The translations under genes and the position numbers were made by a program. Positions 63,466-64,000 of a DNA stretch of 64,000 bases are shown piece by piece. Source of the stretch: Macrosoma leucophasiata (taxonomy: Eukaryota > Arthropoda > Insecta > Lepidoptera > Hedylidae); assembly GCA_036365455.1 (NCBI GenBank), contig JAWQUS010000011.1:8080001-8144000 (forward strand), given 5' to 3'. The notes under the pieces were generated by a model. That model made no database searches, was not told where the DNA came from, and saw only the letters and a list, made by a program, of their open reading frames with translations. The first letter of the stretch is position 1. Each line of letters starts with the position of its first letter.

Positions 63466-63834
63466 AAATATGTAAGAATAAAAAAATATTTTCTGCGATT
63501 CTGATTTAAATGTAGAATGTAATGAATGCCCCTCACCCGTACATACACATTACATATCATTACAGAAATACATCATTGATTAATTGCTGAGACTAATGAT
63601 ATACTGTCTTGTACACATTGTACGAGATGCTATATCATTAGCCACAGCTAGTAATGCTAATAGCAGGAATATGTATGATCTACCTGTATTCCGGACTTAA
63701 CGGTACACAAGTGAACTGCAAACAAATATTTGCATTTATATTACAGTCATTCCTTCTTGAGGCTATCTTCTGGGCTATTTCATCAATCAGAATAAATTCG
63801 TATCAATTTTTATGTTATGTTTTATTTATGTTAT
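63466..63834. other. Unassigned stretch
   Basis: Nothing recognised. Confidence 0.4.
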
Positions 63835-63905
63835 TTTCACATTGATGGTAAGTACCTAAGTGAATACTGCAGTCTATAGACATCTGCACAAAAACCAAAA
63901 GCAGG
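63835..63905 (-). repeat. R1 fragment
   Basis: TTCACATTGATGGTAAGTACC, then CTGCAGTCTATAGACATCTG and CACAAAAACC match part of R1 in reverse. Confidence 0.65.
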
Positions 63906-64000
63906 AAGGAAAGTTTGCAGCCTTTTCATTAAAATCATCTAAACTTCCTGATCTATATAGAATTGAATAGTATGATATAGTATATACTCTTCGCACTAAA

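Noticed and set aside
1..64000. CRISPR arrays, operons, bacterial promoters or riboswitches
   Set aside because: No regularly spaced repeats with unique spacers and no operon-like gene runs; content is eukaryotic transposable elements.

Overview
The window looks like intergenic, transposon-rich nuclear DNA of a moth or butterfly. It is AT-rich, and I found no host gene that I can assign with confidence. The repeat types are ones I associate from memory with Lepidoptera: GTAGGTAGGTA runs, AAACCGACTTC/GAAGTCGG ends, AGGGTTCCGTA ends, and LINE tails of the GCCCAGCAGTGGGACGT type. The order, and more so the species, is an inference.

Layout. 1-10 kb: sparse sequence with an abundant ~280-bp repeat (called R1 here), two hAT-type MITEs with 8-bp target duplications, a 33-bp minisatellite and a 5S-rRNA-derived SINE. 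10.8-12.3 kb: a local tandem triplication (units of ~0.6 kb). 12.5-22.7 kb: a second 5S SINE, tRNA-like SINEs, many R1 copies, a 212-bp TIR element and a tRNA-Leu-like sequence with anticodon AAA. 22.7-38 kb: mostly unassigned AT-rich DNA with SINE and MITE fragments and a ~100-bp-arm foldback at 31.1 kb. 38.2-39.5 kb: a mariner element with both terminal repeats but a broken transposase. About 40.0-45.8 kb: a LINE whose two open reading frames (546 and 961 aa) are both intact, the best coding sequence in the window. 46-54 kb: more R1 copies, two 5S SINEs and SINE fragments. 53.9-56.1 kb: a minus-strand Ty3/gypsy-like LTR element with stops, a frameshift and an internal deletion that joins reverse transcriptase to the integrase tail. 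56.5-64 kb: a TACGGAACCCT-type repeat, two MITEs and further SINE and LINE fragments.

How the parts relate. Autonomous elements (LINE, mariner, LTR element) sit beside non-autonomous ones that depend on machinery elsewhere. The 5S SINE carries pol III 5S-type promoter boxes and a LINE-like tail with ATT repeats. Its copies have 10-13-bp target duplications, including one copy that lacks the LINE-like tail. The other unusual signal is a scatter of near-perfect short-spacer inverted duplications (arms 12-22 bp, spacers mostly 1-7 nt), several lying at the edges of truncated retroelements. No new multi-gene system (defence, metabolic or otherwise) is visible; the novelty, if any, is in the repeats.
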